Assembly (NCBI GenBank): GCA_049297375.1
Contig: JBAQUF010000015.1
Location: 1-6,474, forward strand
Length of the DNA: 6,474 nucleotides
DNA from: JAAZNV01 sp049297375
Lineage (GTDB): Bacteria > Patescibacteriota > WWE3 > UBA101185 > UBA10185
Direction of reading: 5' to 3'
In this document: in pieces, positions 1 to 5,851 of the stretch
How the letters are laid out: each line of letters opens with the position of its first letter
How positions within the stretch are numbered: position 1 is the stretch's first letter
Notes under the pieces: generated by a model
The model's input: the letters and a program-made list of their open reading frames with translations, nothing else
Databases searched by the model: none
What the model was told of the DNA's origin: nothing
Made by a program: the position numbers and the translations under genes

Positions 1-908
1 CCACAAAGCATTGCTTCAAGGGGAACTATTCCAAAATCTTCTTTTTGAGTAACTATCACGGCTTTACATCTTCTCATTATATTTATTTTTTCTTTATCGT
101 TAAGATAACCAAGAAATTCTGTATCTTTAGATTTGCAAAGACTCTTAAGTCTGTTCTTATCTGGCCCATCTCCAATAATTTTTAGTTTTAAGTTAAGAAA
201 AGTGCACGTCTCAATTGCAATATCTACTTTCTTCCACGAAGACAATCTAGTTACTACTAAAAAATAATCCTCAGTTTTAAAGGTATTGTTTTTTATATCT
301 TCTAAGTCACTAAATTTATCTACATCTACAAAAGGATTAACTACCTGAGAATCTCTACCATAATATTTTTTAATTCTTTTTTGAGTAACTTTGGAATTTG
401 CAACAAATTTATCTACTTTTTTTGAAACAGTAAAATCTGCAATTCTTAAGTAAAGAAGAGGTAGCTTAAGAAATGGATTTGCAAGCTTTTTAATAGGTTT
501 AAGTATTCCATAATTTTCATTTTCAAAGTAGTCATGAGATTCCCAAATCATTCTACCTGGAGAATGCATGTAGCAAATATGTTTTGTAGTAGGTTTTGTA
601 ATTATGAAATGTGCGTACCTAGACGAAGAAGATATAACTAAATCAAATTTCGAAAAATCAAAACTTTCAAATGCTAATACATGAAGAAGAAACGGAGAGT
701 AGTACCTATTTATTTTTACTGCCAAAGGAAACTTTTGAAGAAAAGATGTTACTACTACCCTTTCTTTATCTTTAAATTTATTAATCCATTCTTTTGAAGC
801 AATGCTTGTGTAAATAGGAGCTTCTGGAAACATATCAGATAAAGCTTCCACTATTCTTTCAGATCCACCAAATTGTATTAAGTCATCACATACTATAGCT
901 ACTTTCAT
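1..908 (-). CDS. Glycosyltransferase family 4 (GT-B), C-terminus cut by the left window edge
   Basis: I translated this directly: an open frame of 302 codons from an ATG at 908 leftwards, with no stop before the window edge. It begins MKVAIVCDDL and has the N-terminal glycine loop GGSER at residues 14-18, as in retaining GT4 enzymes. An acceptor-domain segment CYMHSPGRMIW spans about 112-122; a His-Ser/Thr-Pro-x-Arg segment like this is typical of GT4 enzymes resembling the O-antigen mannosyltransferase WbaZ. The donor-binding domain has VVTRLSSWKKVD (218-229), IIGDGPD (244-250) and the E-x7-E signature from E290 to E298. About 50-80 residues are probably missing. The product should be a cytoplasmic or membrane-associated sugar transferase for surface glycan assembly; donor and acceptor cannot be read from sequence. 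It is transcribed divergently from the next gene. The start is fixed by the family N-terminus, and no good ribosome site precedes it. Confidence 0.93.
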   Translation of the reverse strand, partial: MKVAIVCDDLIQFGGSERIVEALSDMFPEAPIYTSIASKEWINKFKDKERVVVTSFLQKFPLAVKINRYYSPFLLHVLAFESFDFSKFDLVISSSSRYAHFIITKPTTKHICYMHSPGRMIWESHDYFENENYGILKPIKKLANPFLKLPLLYLRIADFTVSKKVDKFVANSKVTQKRIKKYYGRDSQVVNPFVDVDKFSDLEDIKNNTFKTEDYFLVVTRLSSWKKVDIAIETCTFLNLKLKIIGDGPDKNRLKSLCKSKDTEFLGYLNDKEKINIMRRCKAVIVTQKEDFGIVPLEAMLC

Positions 909-915
909 TAGAAGT

Positions 916-921
916 ATTATA
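916..921 (-). promoter_or_regulatory. -10 box of the leftward glycosyltransferase gene, possibly leaderless
   Basis: On the minus strand a perfect TATAAT ends seven bases before the ATG at 908. Transcription normally starts about seven bases downstream of the -10 box, which here is essentially the start codon, so the mRNA may be leaderless. The -35 region is poor (AACTTT at 939-944 with 17-base spacing). An AAAGG lies further upstream, but its 13-base distance to the ATG is too long for a good ribosome site. Confidence 0.5.
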
Positions 922-933
922 CCTTTTAAAAGG
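922..933. promoter_or_regulatory. 12-bp perfect palindrome between divergent promoters (operator candidate)
   Basis: CCTTTTAAAAGG is a perfect dyad that directly abuts the leftward -10 box (916-921) and covers the -35 position of the rightward promoter (926-931). A dimeric regulator bound here could affect both divergent genes. In AT-rich DNA a palindrome with an A/T core arises by chance fairly easily, so this is only a candidate. Confidence 0.3.
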
Positions 934-954
934 CTCTTAAAGTTAGGTTATAAT
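926..954 (+). promoter_or_regulatory. Promoter of the rightward glycosyltransferase gene, near-leaderless
   Basis: TTAAAA (926-931) and a perfect TATAAT (949-954) are separated by 17 bases. The predicted transcription start, about 961, is only zero to three bases before the ATG at 964. No Shine-Dalgarno sequence lies at a normal distance from that ATG, which fits a leaderless or near-leaderless transcript. The -35 matches the consensus at four of six positions. Confidence 0.5.
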
Positions 955-963
955 ATAAAAGTA

Positions 964-2100
964 ATGAAAATAGGACTAAATGGACAAAAACTATTAATAG
1001 AAAGCCCTGCCGGACCTGAAAAGTACACCTACAATCTGTATAAAACCCTAAGTGAAATAGATAAAGAAAACAACTATACTATCTTCTTTAATGACCAACC
1101 AAAAGAAGGCTACTTTAAGGAATTAACATCAAGTAATCCAAATTTTAAATACAAAGTGATAAACACACCAGTACTGTGGACACAATTAGGATTAGCCTTG
1201 GAGTTAATTAAAAGTCCTGTTGATATTTTTTTTACTCCAGTTCATACAATTCCTATGATAAGAAATAAGAAAACTAAGTTTGTTACCATGATTCACGGTC
1301 TAGAGTACAAATTTACATCAGGATACAAAAATCCTTTAGTTAGATTAAAAATAGATAGACCTGTTAAGTATGCTGTTAAACAGTCAAGTAAAATAATTGT
1401 TCCAACAAAAGCTACAAAAGATGAAATACTTAAGAGAGGTTGGAGAAAAGAAAGTGATATTGAAATAGTAAACGAAGGTGTTGGAAGCAGATTTTATAAA
1501 AGGAGTGAGGAAGAAGTAAATATTATAAGAAACAAATTTGGGATTGGATGTGATCCTTATCTTCTTTTTGTATCTACCATACAACCAAGAAAGAACATCC
1601 CAGGAATGATAGAAGGATTTAGCTTAGCATTAAGGGAAAAGAAGATATCTCAAGACACTAAGCTTCTTATTGCAGGAAAAGAAGGGTGGGACTGTGAAGA
1701 ATCATTAGAGTCTCCAAGAAAGTTTGAAGTTGAAAACAATGTTAAGTTTATAGGAAGAGTTTCCGATAAAGATCTACCAATTCTTTTCTCGGGATCAAGT
1801 GGTTTTATCAATTGTTCTTTTGAAGAAGGTTTTGGACTTCCACTTCTTGAAGCAATGGGGTGTGAAGTTCCATGCGTAGTCTCAAATATCCCAGCTTTCA
1901 AGGAAGTTGGTGGAGATCTACCTATTTATGTAGACCCAAAAGATAGGAATAGCATAAAGAATGGTATAGTAAGTATATTGGAGAATGAATATGGAATGGA
2001 CAGAATAAGAAAAGCTAAAGAAAGATCTGAAAGGTTTACATGGGAAAATACAGCTTTAAAAACTTTGGGTGTTTTTCAGGGTGTTATTAAAAACAGTTAA
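964..2100 (+). CDS. Glycosyltransferase family 4 (GT-B fold)
   Basis: The 378-residue protein has the usual full GT4 length. The N-terminal domain starts MKIGLNGQKL, with the glycine-loop region AGPEKYTYN at 16-24, a variant of the common GIGRY form, and HGLEY at 111-115. The donor-binding domain carries FVSTIQPRKN (202-211, with the R209-K210 pair), LLIAGKEGW (234-242), FIGRVSDKD (262-270) and the E-x7-E signature E288-GFGLPLL-E296. The C-terminus FTWENTA is typical of the final helix. No signal peptide or membrane segment is seen. It probably transfers a nucleotide-activated sugar to a growing surface glycan; the sugar is unknown. It stands alone on the plus strand, and its last 14 codons and stop overlap the end of the opposing gene. 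The start is supported by the family N-terminus and an adjacent -10 box. Confidence 0.95.
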   Translation: MKIGLNGQKLLIESPAGPEKYTYNLYKTLSEIDKENNYTIFFNDQPKEGYFKELTSSNPNFKYKVINTPVLWTQLGLALELIKSPVDIFFTPVHTIPMIRNKKTKFVTMIHGLEYKFTSGYKNPLVRLKIDRPVKYAVKQSSKIIVPTKATKDEILKRGWRKESDIEIVNEGVGSRFYKRSEEEVNIIRNKFGIGCDPYLLFVSTIQPRKNIPGMIEGFSLALREKKISQDTKLLIAGKEGWDCEESLESPRKFEVENNVKFIGRVSDKDLPILFSGSSGFINCSFEEGFGLPLLEAMGCEVPCVVSNIPAFKEVGGDLPIYVDPKDRNSIKNGIVSILENEYGMDRIRKAKERSERFTWENTALKTLGVFQGVIKNS

Positions 2101-3228
2101 AGTAACTTCTGCAGTTTTATCCCAACTATATTTTTCAGTTAGTTTATAGCCTTTGTCTATTAATTCCTGCTGTAAGTCCCTATCATGTAGTATTTTATTC
2201 ATTTTCTCAGCTATATCATCAGTACTTAAAGGATTAAAGTAAAGTACAGAATCTCCGTATACTTCCTTATGAATAGGTATATCTGATATTACACAAGGTT
2301 TCCCAAAATACTGAGCTTCCATAGGAGTTAATGAAAACCCTTCTTTAAGGGAAGGGAATACGTATACACTTGACTCTTTCCTTAAACAACAAGCATCTTT
2401 ATCATCAACATAACTTTGAAGACCGGGAAGAATTATCTTATTGCTTAAACCCGTGTTTGATATTTTCTCCCCTATTTCTTTAGAGAATTTGTCTTTTTTA
2501 CCTACTAAAGCTAGCTGACCAGTATAACCATATTTGTTGATAAGAATTTTAAAAGCTTCGATAAGCCTAGGAACATTCTTATGTTCATACATACTACTAA
2601 GATAAAGAATAAATGGCTTTTTGATTCCATACTTATCTAATACCTCTTCACTATTTGATGTATCTACACTTTTAAGATCTGGGTCTATTCCTTCTTCTGC
2701 AATTACATATTTATCTTTAGGTATGTTTGGATAATATTTAAGAAAATCTTCCAATACAATATTTGCTGGGACTATCACTTTTCTTGATCTTACTATCGCC
2801 CACCAAAATACTATTTTATAAACAAATTTCTTCACTCTATAATAAGGCTTCCACAAAGTAGTTCCCTTTTCTGTGCTAAATGAGTGCATTATTAAATCTG
2901 GTATAGCTGTTACTATCTTTTTTGGATATAGAATGGGAATGTTGAAGTGAGGTACATAAAATAAATCTAGTTTGTATTTTAGTACTTTAAAAAGAAATCC
3001 AAGCTGTTCTCCAAAAGAGTACCAGTTATATTCTGCAAGAACTTTAGTGAAGTTTGAATTAGTTGGGTTATATAAGTCAAATCCTTTTTTCTTTAAGAAG
3101 ATATAATATTTGTTTCTATGATCTATTTTTTCTAAGTGAGTAACAATATTTTTAGTGTATCTGCCAGGACCAGCTTCACCGTAGAAACGAGCGTCTATTC
3201 CAATAGTATATTTTTTGCTGCCAATCAC
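2056..3228 (-). CDS. Glycosyltransferase family 4 (GT-B fold), GTG start
   Basis: The 390-residue protein begins at a GTG. An in-frame stop lies four codons upstream (3240-3238), and the family N-terminus YTIGIDARFYG starts at residue 7, so no better start exists. Motifs are the glycine loop AGPGRYTKN (19-27), IPDLIMHSF (109-117, the usual HD region), LSSMYEHKN (210-218), LALVGKKDK (239-247) and the E-x7-E signature E296-GFSLTPM-E304. The last helix region has KYSWDKTAEV (366-375). It resembles the plus-strand GT4 gene at 964 in order of motifs and in its C-terminus (SWDKTA versus TWENTA), but the two are clearly diverged. Its start lies four bases after the stop of the GT2 gene, so the two are probably one transcript with translational coupling. 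Donor and acceptor are unknown. Confidence 0.95.
   Translation of the reverse strand: MIGSKKYTIGIDARFYGEAGPGRYTKNIVTHLEKIDHRNKYYIFLKKKGFDLYNPTNSNFTKVLAEYNWYSFGEQLGFLFKVLKYKLDLFYVPHFNIPILYPKKIVTAIPDLIMHSFSTEKGTTLWKPYYRVKKFVYKIVFWWAIVRSRKVIVPANIVLEDFLKYYPNIPKDKYVIAEEGIDPDLKSVDTSNSEEVLDKYGIKKPFILYLSSMYEHKNVPRLIEAFKILINKYGYTGQLALVGKKDKFSKEIGEKISNTGLSNKIILPGLQSYVDDKDACCLRKESSVYVFPSLKEGFSLTPMEAQYFGKPCVISDIPIHKEVYGDSVLYFNPLSTDDIAEKMNKILHDRDLQQELIDKGYKLTEKYSWDKTAEVTLTVFNNTLKNTQSF
2062..2103 (+). terminator. Long imperfect hairpin across the convergent gene ends (possible transcription end signal)
   Basis: As plus-strand RNA, 2062-2076 pairs with 2089-2103: five Watson-Crick pairs, two G-U pairs, one G-G mismatch, then seven Watson-Crick pairs around a 12-base loop. 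The GT1-strand stop codon (2098-2100) sits in the stem. No U-run follows on the plus strand. On the minus strand four U follow the stem, but the G-U pairs become C-A mismatches. It is mostly A-T pairs, so termination would be weak at best. Confidence 0.3.
2067..2090. repeat. Two-copy 12-bp tandem repeat inside the convergent overlap
   Basis: GGGTGTTTTTCA (2067-2078) is followed directly by GGGTGTTATTAA (2079-2090), identical at 10 of 12 positions. The unit is a multiple of three. It gives GVFQ-GVIK at the end of the plus-strand glycosyltransferase and NNTL-KNTQ at the end of the minus-strand one. It looks like a small duplication that lengthened both C-terminal tails at once. Confidence 0.5.
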
Positions 3229-3232
3229 AATA

Positions 3233-4195
3233 CTATTTTATACCCATTTTCTTATTTGTTCTTTTTTGAGCTTCTATCCTCAAAACAGTCATTATTTTTA
3301 TTGTTATCATAACAAACCATGTAATAAAAAATGGGTACTTTTTCCTTAAATGTTTATTATAGAAAAGACTCATTGCTTTAGTAGAAAGGATTCTCATTTG
3401 AATTCTAAGCTCACCTTTTGTATAGTCAACGCCCCTAAGCTCAACATTCACATCAGCAGTTTTAACATCTAAGGTTTCCTTTCTACCAACGGACACACCT
3501 TTCCAATGTTCTGCTGCAAATTGCGGTAAATACATTATCTTCCACCCCATTTTCTTAATTCTATAGCACATGTCCAAGTCCTCTCCATAAACCACAAAGT
3601 CCTCGTCCCAAGTACCTACTTGATTTTGGATTTCCTTTCTCACAAAAAAGAAGTGAGTAATGCACGTATCTATTTCATGTTCTTCATTAAGATTTTTGTA
3701 AGTTAGAAAATAACCATTAAACAATTTACTTTTGGGAAATAATTTTTCTAGTTTTGTGAAATGAGTAAAAGATGTCCAAGGCGTTACAAGACCTCTGTGA
3801 CCATCCATATCCTGTTTACCATTTCTCAGCAACAGTTTAACAGCAGCAGCGCCAACCTTGAAATTTTTGGGATCTTCAAAATATTTGACCAAACCTTTCA
3901 CTGTCCCTTCTTTTGGAAATCCATCTGTCCCTAAGTACAAATAATAGTCCCCCACGGCTACCTTTAAGGCAAAATTTAAGCTAGCTGCCAAACCGTTATT
4001 AGGAATTACAATTATTTTTACCCATGGAAATTCTACTTTCATCATGCATACAGAACCATCTCTAGAAGAATTATCAGCTACAATAACTTCTAATTCTGGG
4101 TACTCTTCTTTTTTTATCTTTTCTAGGTTTTGTAGACATAACCGCAATACGTCACACGTACTTGTATTTGATATTAAGATTGATACCTTTTTCAT
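3233..4195 (-). CDS. Glycosyltransferase family 2, WbbL-type (putative rhamnosyltransferase)
   Basis: The 320-residue protein is a GT-A enzyme of the COG1216 type, which includes the rhamnosyltransferase WbbL. It begins MKKVSILISN. VIVADNSSRDGS (37-48, nucleotide-binding D41) is the usual DNxSxDGS motif. LYLGTDGFP (86-94) takes the place of the normal LLNPD segment, so the metal-binding Asp is probably D91. YGEDLDMCYRIKKMGWK (203-219) contains the catalytic-base ED pair (E205-D206), and AEHWKGVSVG (228-237) matches the HxxGxS region. A hydrophobic, basic-flanked stretch at about 288-304 may attach the enzyme to the membrane face. It would transfer a sugar, plausibly L-rhamnose, from its nucleotide to a lipid-linked acceptor. 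The divergent rml-like operon next door supports rhamnose, but this is inference. It probably heads a two-gene operon with the GT4 gene downstream. Confidence 0.93.
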   Translation of the reverse strand: MKKVSILISNTSTCDVLRLCLQNLEKIKKEEYPELEVIVADNSSRDGSVCMMKVEFPWVKIIVIPNNGLAASLNFALKVAVGDYYLYLGTDGFPKEGTVKGLVKYFEDPKNFKVGAAAVKLLLRNGKQDMDGHRGLVTPWTSFTHFTKLEKLFPKSKLFNGYFLTYKNLNEEHEIDTCITHFFFVRKEIQNQVGTWDEDFVVYGEDLDMCYRIKKMGWKIMYLPQFAAEHWKGVSVGRKETLDVKTADVNVELRGVDYTKGELRIQMRILSTKAMSLFYNKHLRKKYPFFITWFVMITIKIMTVLRIEAQKRTNKKMGIK

Positions 4196-4198
4196 AAT

Positions 4199-4208
4199 TA
4201 AGATCTTA
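4199..4208. promoter_or_regulatory. 10-bp perfect palindrome next to the GT2 start
   Basis: TAAGATCTTA is a perfect dyad ending four bases upstream of the GT2 start codon at 4195. On the minus strand TAAGAT also resembles a -10 box, seven bases from the ATG. It could be an operator, a weak leaderless promoter, or chance. Confidence 0.2.
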
Positions 4209-4213
4209 TCCTA

Positions 4214-4222
4214 TGCTATAAT
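4214..4222 (+). promoter_or_regulatory. Extended -10 promoter of the rml-like operon
   Basis: TGCTATAAT is a full extended -10 element (TGnTATAAT). No good -35 is found 16-18 bases upstream, as is common for extended -10 promoters. Transcription would begin near 4229, giving a leader of about 30 bases that contains the strong ribosome site before the gene at 4259. Confidence 0.6.
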
Positions 4223-4228
4223 TACACC

Positions 4229-4256
4229 ATTATAAATATTTCGCAAGGAGGTTCAA
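4229..4256 (-). promoter_or_regulatory. Promoter of the GT2-GT4 minus-strand operon
   Basis: Read on the minus strand, TTGAAC (4256-4251, four of six consensus bases) and a perfect TATAAT (4234-4229) are separated by 16 bases. Transcription would begin near 4222, giving a leader of about 27 bases with AGGA at 4212-4209, 13 bases before the ATG. The -35 box overlaps the ribosome site of the opposing rmlB-like gene. The two -10 boxes form the inverted repeat TATAAT-6-ATTATA at 4217-4234. Confidence 0.45.
4245..4252 (+). promoter_or_regulatory. Strong Shine-Dalgarno site of the rmlB-like gene
   Basis: AAGGAGGT is a perfect anti-16S match, with seven bases between AGGAGG and the ATG at 4259. It fixes that start. 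It is the only strong ribosome site in the window; every other gene has a weak site or none. Confidence 0.9.
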
Positions 4257-4258
4257 TA

Positions 4259-5272
4259 ATGCCAAAGAGAATATTAGTCACTGGAGCACATGGGTTTATT
4301 GGCTCCCATTTTGTAGAACACATACTAAAAAACACAAACTGGGACATTATTACACTAGATAGATTAGACACATCTGGAACATATAACAGATTAGCTTCCA
4401 TGGACGAATGGAATACATTTAAAACTAGAATTAAGGATGTATGGCATGATCTTAAATCGCCATTGAATGACTTTACTATTAATTTTATTGGACAGATAGA
4501 TTACATAGCTCACCTTGCTGCAAGCAGTCATGTAGATAGATCCATCACATTTCCAATGGAATTTGTGATGGATAATGTGGTAGGTACTGCCAATATACTT
4601 GACTACGCCAGAGGATTAAAGGGCTTACAGAAATTTATTTACTTTTCCACTGATGAAGTGTTTGGACCAGCACCTGAAGGAGTAGATTATAAGGAGTGGG
4701 ACAGATATAAAGCTAGTAACCCTTATTCAGCAACAAAAGCTGGAGGAGAAGAACTATGTATAGCATATGAAAACACGTACAAGCTTCCAATCGTTATTAC
4801 GCACTGTATGAACGCTATAGGTGAAAGACAACATCCAGAAAAATTTTTACCAAAAACAATGAAGAAAATATTACGAGGGGAAAAAGTATTAATACACACA
4901 GACAAAACTAAAACAAAACCTGGTTCTAGATTCTACATTCACGCTAGAGATATATCAGATGCTGTACTGTTCTTAATAAATAATCAAACTACTAATGGCG
5001 ATAAGTATAATATTAGAGGTCAGGAAGAGATTAATAACTTAGAGTTTGCCCAAATGGTGGCAGGTATGATGGGCATGAAATTAAAATACGACCTTGTAGA
5101 CTTTCACAGCAGCAGACCAGGACACGATTTAAGGTATGCTTTGGATGGCTTAAAGTTGCATGAGTTAGGGTGGAATTTCAAAAAACCTTTTGAGGATAGA
5201 TTAAAAAAGACAGTGGAATGGACTATGAACCATAAAGAATGGTTATTCTTAGATAAGCCTGGGGAAGAATAA
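4259..5272 (+). CDS. rmlB: dTDP-glucose 4,6-dehydratase-like extended SDR (RmlB family, variant)
   Basis: The 337-residue protein has the usual RmlB length. It is a Rossmann-fold extended SDR: the NAD-binding loop GAHGFIG is at 9-15, a strand ending in D34 follows, and LAASSHVDRSI is at 86-96 (textbook RmlB has AAESHVDRSI). The dehydratase-specific S130-T131-D132-E133 segment is followed by VFG, the catalytic pair is Y156-SAT-K160, and RPGHDLRYA (286-294) is the classic C-terminal substrate-binding motif. These support conversion of dTDP-glucose to dTDP-4-keto-6-deoxyglucose in the cytoplasm. Less canonical segments are MNAIGERQHPEKFLP (184-198) and SRFYIHARD (223-231), where textbook RmlB has SNNYGP and RDWLYVED. 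That points to a separate subfamily, so a different nucleotide sugar is possible. It is the first gene of the operon, six bases before the rmlC-like gene. Confidence 0.88.
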   Translation: MPKRILVTGAHGFIGSHFVEHILKNTNWDIITLDRLDTSGTYNRLASMDEWNTFKTRIKDVWHDLKSPLNDFTINFIGQIDYIAHLAASSHVDRSITFPMEFVMDNVVGTANILDYARGLKGLQKFIYFSTDEVFGPAPEGVDYKEWDRYKASNPYSATKAGGEELCIAYENTYKLPIVITHCMNAIGERQHPEKFLPKTMKKILRGEKVLIHTDKTKTKPGSRFYIHARDISDAVLFLINNQTTNGDKYNIRGQEEINNLEFAQMVAGMMGMKLKYDLVDFHSSRPGHDLRYALDGLKLHELGWNFKKPFEDRLKKTVEWTMNHKEWLFLDKPGEE

Positions 5273-5278
5273 CATTAT

Positions 5279-5851
5279 ATGAAGAATGATACTAACTACT
5301 CTGAAAGCAATATAGAAAAAACCTCTATTGATGGATTGTTGCTAATTCGCAAAGCACCATTCGAAGACTTCAGGGGATACTTCCGTGAGGCGCTTAAGCT
5401 AAGCACTTTAGAAAAAGAAATCGGAAAAGAATTTCATATTAAAACATGGAATTACGCGATTTCAAATCCTAAAGTTTTGAGAGGAATACATTCTGAAACA
5501 GCTGCCAAACTTATATACCCAATACACGGAAAGGGTTTTATTGCGGTAGTAGATATTAGACCCGAATCAAAAACTTTTGGAAAGTATGAAGTATTTGAAA
5601 CAGGAGAAAAAGAACAAATGACTATATTTAAAGATGAGGGCATGGGAGTTGCAGTTCTATCAACCGGAGAAACTCCTTTAGAATTCATGTACCTGATGGA
5701 TAAGGAGTACGATCAACTTGAACAAAAGGGACTTCTTTGGAACGATCCTGATGTAAATATAAAGTACCCCATTTTAAATCCAATAATTTCTGATAGGGAC
5801 AAAAATAACCCAACCTTAAGACAACTATTTCCGGAGAAATACACACTATGA
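5279..5851 (+). CDS. rmlC: dTDP-4-dehydrorhamnose 3,5-epimerase-like protein (RmlC family, divergent)
   Basis: The 190-residue protein has the normal RmlC cupin length. Family landmarks are FEDFRGYFREA (28-38), the RGIH motif with the expected catalytic base H71 (68-71), K77 in AAKLIYPIHGKG, VVDIRPESKTFGKYEV (90-105), Y138 and Y144 in the late-sheet region, WNDPDVNIKYPI (154-165) and SDRD (171-174), whose D174 should pair with H71. The usual P-x-GFAHGF segment after the middle strand is missing; FKDEGMGVAVLS (117-128) stands in its place with no histidine. The usual KLV-preceding Gln is also Ala. It should epimerise C3 and/or C5 of the 4-keto sugar made by the upstream gene, but altered specificity or loss of one step is possible. 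The stop overlaps the next start by four bases (ATGA). Only a weak ribosome site (GGGGA, 14 bases away) is seen, so coupling to rmlB is likely. Confidence 0.85.
   Translation: MKNDTNYSESNIEKTSIDGLLLIRKAPFEDFRGYFREALKLSTLEKEIGKEFHIKTWNYAISNPKVLRGIHSETAAKLIYPIHGKGFIAVVDIRPESKTFGKYEVFETGEKEQMTIFKDEGMGVAVLSTGETPLEFMYLMDKEYDQLEQKGLLWNDPDVNIKYPILNPIISDRDKNNPTLRQLFPEKYTL

Noticed and set aside
1384..1901. Two minus-strand open frames (1384-1584 and 1650-1901) inside the plus-strand glycosyltransferase
   Set aside because: Both are shadows of a gene with full GT4 motifs; neither has a ribosome site or family resemblance.
3237..3242. TATAAA on the minus strand, eight bases before the GTG start of the second minus-strand glycosyltransferase
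   Set aside because: It could be a -10 box for an internal leaderless promoter, but it overlaps the last codons of the GT2 gene in very AT-rich DNA and has no -35; coupling across the four-base gap is a simpler explanation.
4044..4235. Small plus-strand open frame of 63 codons running antisense to the GT2 gene start
   Set aside because: It lies almost wholly inside the well-supported GT2 coding region, has no ribosome site and no recognisable domain; the Phe/Ile/Ser-rich product is what the reverse of AT-rich coding DNA gives.
4723..4905. Minus-strand open frame of 60 codons opposite the rmlB-like gene
   Set aside because: It is a shadow of the conserved YSATK to KTKPGS coding stretch on the other strand.
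5849..5851. Possibility of a reassigned TGA codon (Gly or Trp), as in some CPR bacteria and mycoplasmas
   Set aside because: TGA ends the rmlC-like frame at the family's normal C-terminus and within an ATGA overlap with the next start. Tryptophan is TGG throughout, and conserved glycines use GGN.
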